Of a DNA stretch of 42,560 nucleotides, positions 41,540 through 42,560 are shown in pieces. The notes below the pieces were generated by a model that had not been told where the DNA came from, did not search any database, and worked only from the letters and a program-made list of their open reading frames with translations. A program made the position numbers and the translations under genes. This DNA is from CAYWXV01 sp964462535 (GTDB taxonomy: Bacteria; Bacteroidota; Ignavibacteria; OLB7), in NCBI GenBank assembly GCA_964462535.1, contig CAYWXV010000023.1, positions 1 through 42,560 on the forward strand. The letters are read 5' to 3'. How positions within the stretch are numbered: position 1 is the stretch's first letter; every line of letters starts with the position of its first letter.

Positions 41540-42457
41540 GTGACACTCCGTACGCAATCGCTCGACTGTAATTTTCTTCGCTTGCTCCGCCTCCATCTTC
41601 CTCTCATCCTCCTGTCAGTCTTCTGTCTGTTCACGCCATCGGCGTACGCGCAGGCTCCACGGGACAGTCTCCTCTACATTGTGCAAATGGAGAGTGGGGA
41701 TCGATTCCGAGGGAATCTTGTAGGATACACCGATTCGACAGTGACCATCGAAACGGAGTTCGGGCCGGTGACCGTCCGGAAGACGTTGATCGAGCGGTTC
41801 ATTCCGGTCGATGGTCCGCAATTGAAGAGTCCGTTCCACTTCTTCATGCCGACCGCCGCGCCGCTGGGACGCGGCGGATTCATCTCGAACTACGAACTCG
41901 GTTTCTGGCAGGCCGGTGTTGGTCTTGGGAATGGCGCGACCATCACCGGTGCTATGTCAACGCTTCCGGGCGTTCCTCTTTCAAACCAGATCTATCATGC
42001 CGGTGTGAAGTTCACCGTCGAGAGAAGTCCCGAGAGCGAGCTGGCAATTGGGGCGGCGTACACCTTTCTGACCACCGACTACCCCTACGCCCACATCTTC
42101 GGCGTGATGACTGTTCCACTGGGGACGGGCCGATACTCGGCGATGATCTTCTACAAGGTATCGGGGAATATCGAGGCGCCAATTGCAGTACAGGCATTCG
42201 ATTTCGACACGACCCGATTCACGGTCTTCTACACCGGTTCGGTTGGTGTTGCCTTTGGCTTTGATACGCCTGCGTTCGGTCGCGAGGACATTCGATGGGT
42301 GGGAGAGATCTGGAACAACGACGTCACGCAGCCGCAGAACACCGTCTCGATGCTCGGTGTCCGACTTCTCAACGACCGCCTGAGCGCCGACTTCGGCATC
42401 GCCCTCTTCACCGCGCCGTTCATCGTGCCGGTGACGAAGTTCAGCTGGCTGTGGTAG
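41540..42457 (+). CDS. Outer-membrane-type protein with Sm-like N-terminal domain
   Basis: 305 residues from a GTG start with a signal peptide (LPLILLSVFCLFTPSAYAQ). Residues 43-92 (YIVQMESGDRFRGNLVGYT, DSTVTIETEFGPVTVRKTLIERF) form a small five-strand domain of the Sm/SH3 kind often seen at the start of Bacteroidota envelope proteins. The rest consists of Gly-rich amphipathic strands (FISNYELGFWQAGVGLGNG, SELAIGAAYTFL, LSADFGIALFTAPFIV) ending in FSWLW, as in outer-membrane barrels. TATACGCC lies two bases upstream of the GTG. No known family. It is divergent from the tRNA-Leu. Confidence 0.75.
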   Translation: MTLRTQSLDCNFLRLLRLHLPLILLSVFCLFTPSAYAQAPRDSLLYIVQMESGDRFRGNLVGYTDSTVTIETEFGPVTVRKTLIERFIPVDGPQLKSPFHFFMPTAAPLGRGGFISNYELGFWQAGVGLGNGATITGAMSTLPGVPLSNQIYHAGVKFTVERSPESELAIGAAYTFLTTDYPYAHIFGVMTVPLGTGRYSAMIFYKVSGNIEAPIAVQAFDFDTTRFTVFYTGSVGVAFGFDTPAFGREDIRWVGEIWNNDVTQPQNTVSMLGVRLLNDRLSADFGIALFTAPFIVPVTKFSWLW

Positions 42458-42481
42458 GGGGCTGGGGGCGTTCAACTCTTC

Positions 42482-42560
42482 TCAACGCAGCACAACGAAG
42501 CGGGTAACCGCGACGGACGCCCCATCCCTCACTCTCGCGACGTAGACCCCTCCCGGGATC
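42482..42560 (-). CDS. Partial gene: C-terminal sorting domain of a secreted protein
   Basis: The reverse complement of the right edge reads IPGGVYVARVRDG followed by ASVAVTRFVVLR and a TGA stop at 42482-42484. The P-G-V-Y-x-x-R-V strand and the basic, hydrophobic end are those of type IX/Por sorting domains, like the end of the 890-aa protein. The rest of the gene lies beyond the window. It converges on the outer-membrane-type gene with 24 bases between the stop codons. Confidence 0.7.
   Translation of the reverse strand, partial: IPGGVYVARVRDGASVAVTRFVVLR

Overview
The window looks like a chromosomal segment of an uncultured member of the Bacteroidota/Chlorobiota superphylum, possibly a Kapabacteria- or Ignavibacteria-like lineage. 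This is inferred from three things: several secreted proteins end in type IX-secretion/FlgD-like C-terminal sorting domains (the 890-aa protein, the M14 peptidase, two mini-proteins and a partial gene at the right edge); several gene starts carry promoter-like boxes close to the Bacteroidota -7 element TAnnTTTG (seen as TATCTTCG, TAGTTTTG, TACTTTG); and the coding density is high with moderately high GC. A run of exactly 100 N shows it comes from a draft assembly. No rRNA, phage, transposase or CRISPR was seen.

Layout. 1-1600: a hairpin repeat, a pirin and a small envelope protein. 1599-4271: a large secreted protein with a sorting domain. 4501-11552 (minus): a complete SUF iron-sulfur cluster operon in the order sufB-sufC-sufD-sufS-sufU-sufT-Rrf2 regulator. 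sufS/sufU/sufT overlap tightly, while the spacers around sufC, sufD and the regulator are filled with heptanucleotide-period repeats, and the sufD-sufS spacer also holds a 101-bp tandem array with the assembly gap. 11798-12820: a divergent fatty acid desaturase. 13099-18534 (minus): 3-hydroxyacyl-CoA dehydrogenase, thiolase, carA, mazG and holA. 18659-19975: an AT-hook protein with 18 hook motifs. 20453-21598: a family 9 glycosyltransferase.

21665-23887 (minus): two tandem 123-aa proteins made only of a signal peptide plus a sorting-type domain, then a 403-aa secreted protein. 24079-33638 (plus): a run of envelope and secreted genes. A beta-propeller-like protein, a helical toroid-like protein and a DUF4097-type protein are translationally coupled; a sorting-domain M14 carboxypeptidase is coupled to an alpha/beta hydrolase that lacks its nucleophile serine; a lipoprotein, an outer-membrane-type protein and another lipoprotein follow. 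33595-37737 (minus): tgt-yajC-ribBA-larA. 37913-39154: an MFS transporter. 39227-41280 (minus): a ureohydrolase and rlmN. 41430-41513: tRNA-Leu(CAG) with its own terminator. 41540-42457: an outer-membrane-type protein; the right edge cuts a minus-strand gene encoding another sorting domain.

The most unusual features are the 18-hook AT-hook protein, the heptad-period spacers of the suf operon, the paired sorting-domain mini-proteins, the coupled secreted gene run, and a set of apparently leaderless genes whose -7-like box lies two to nine bases before the start codon.
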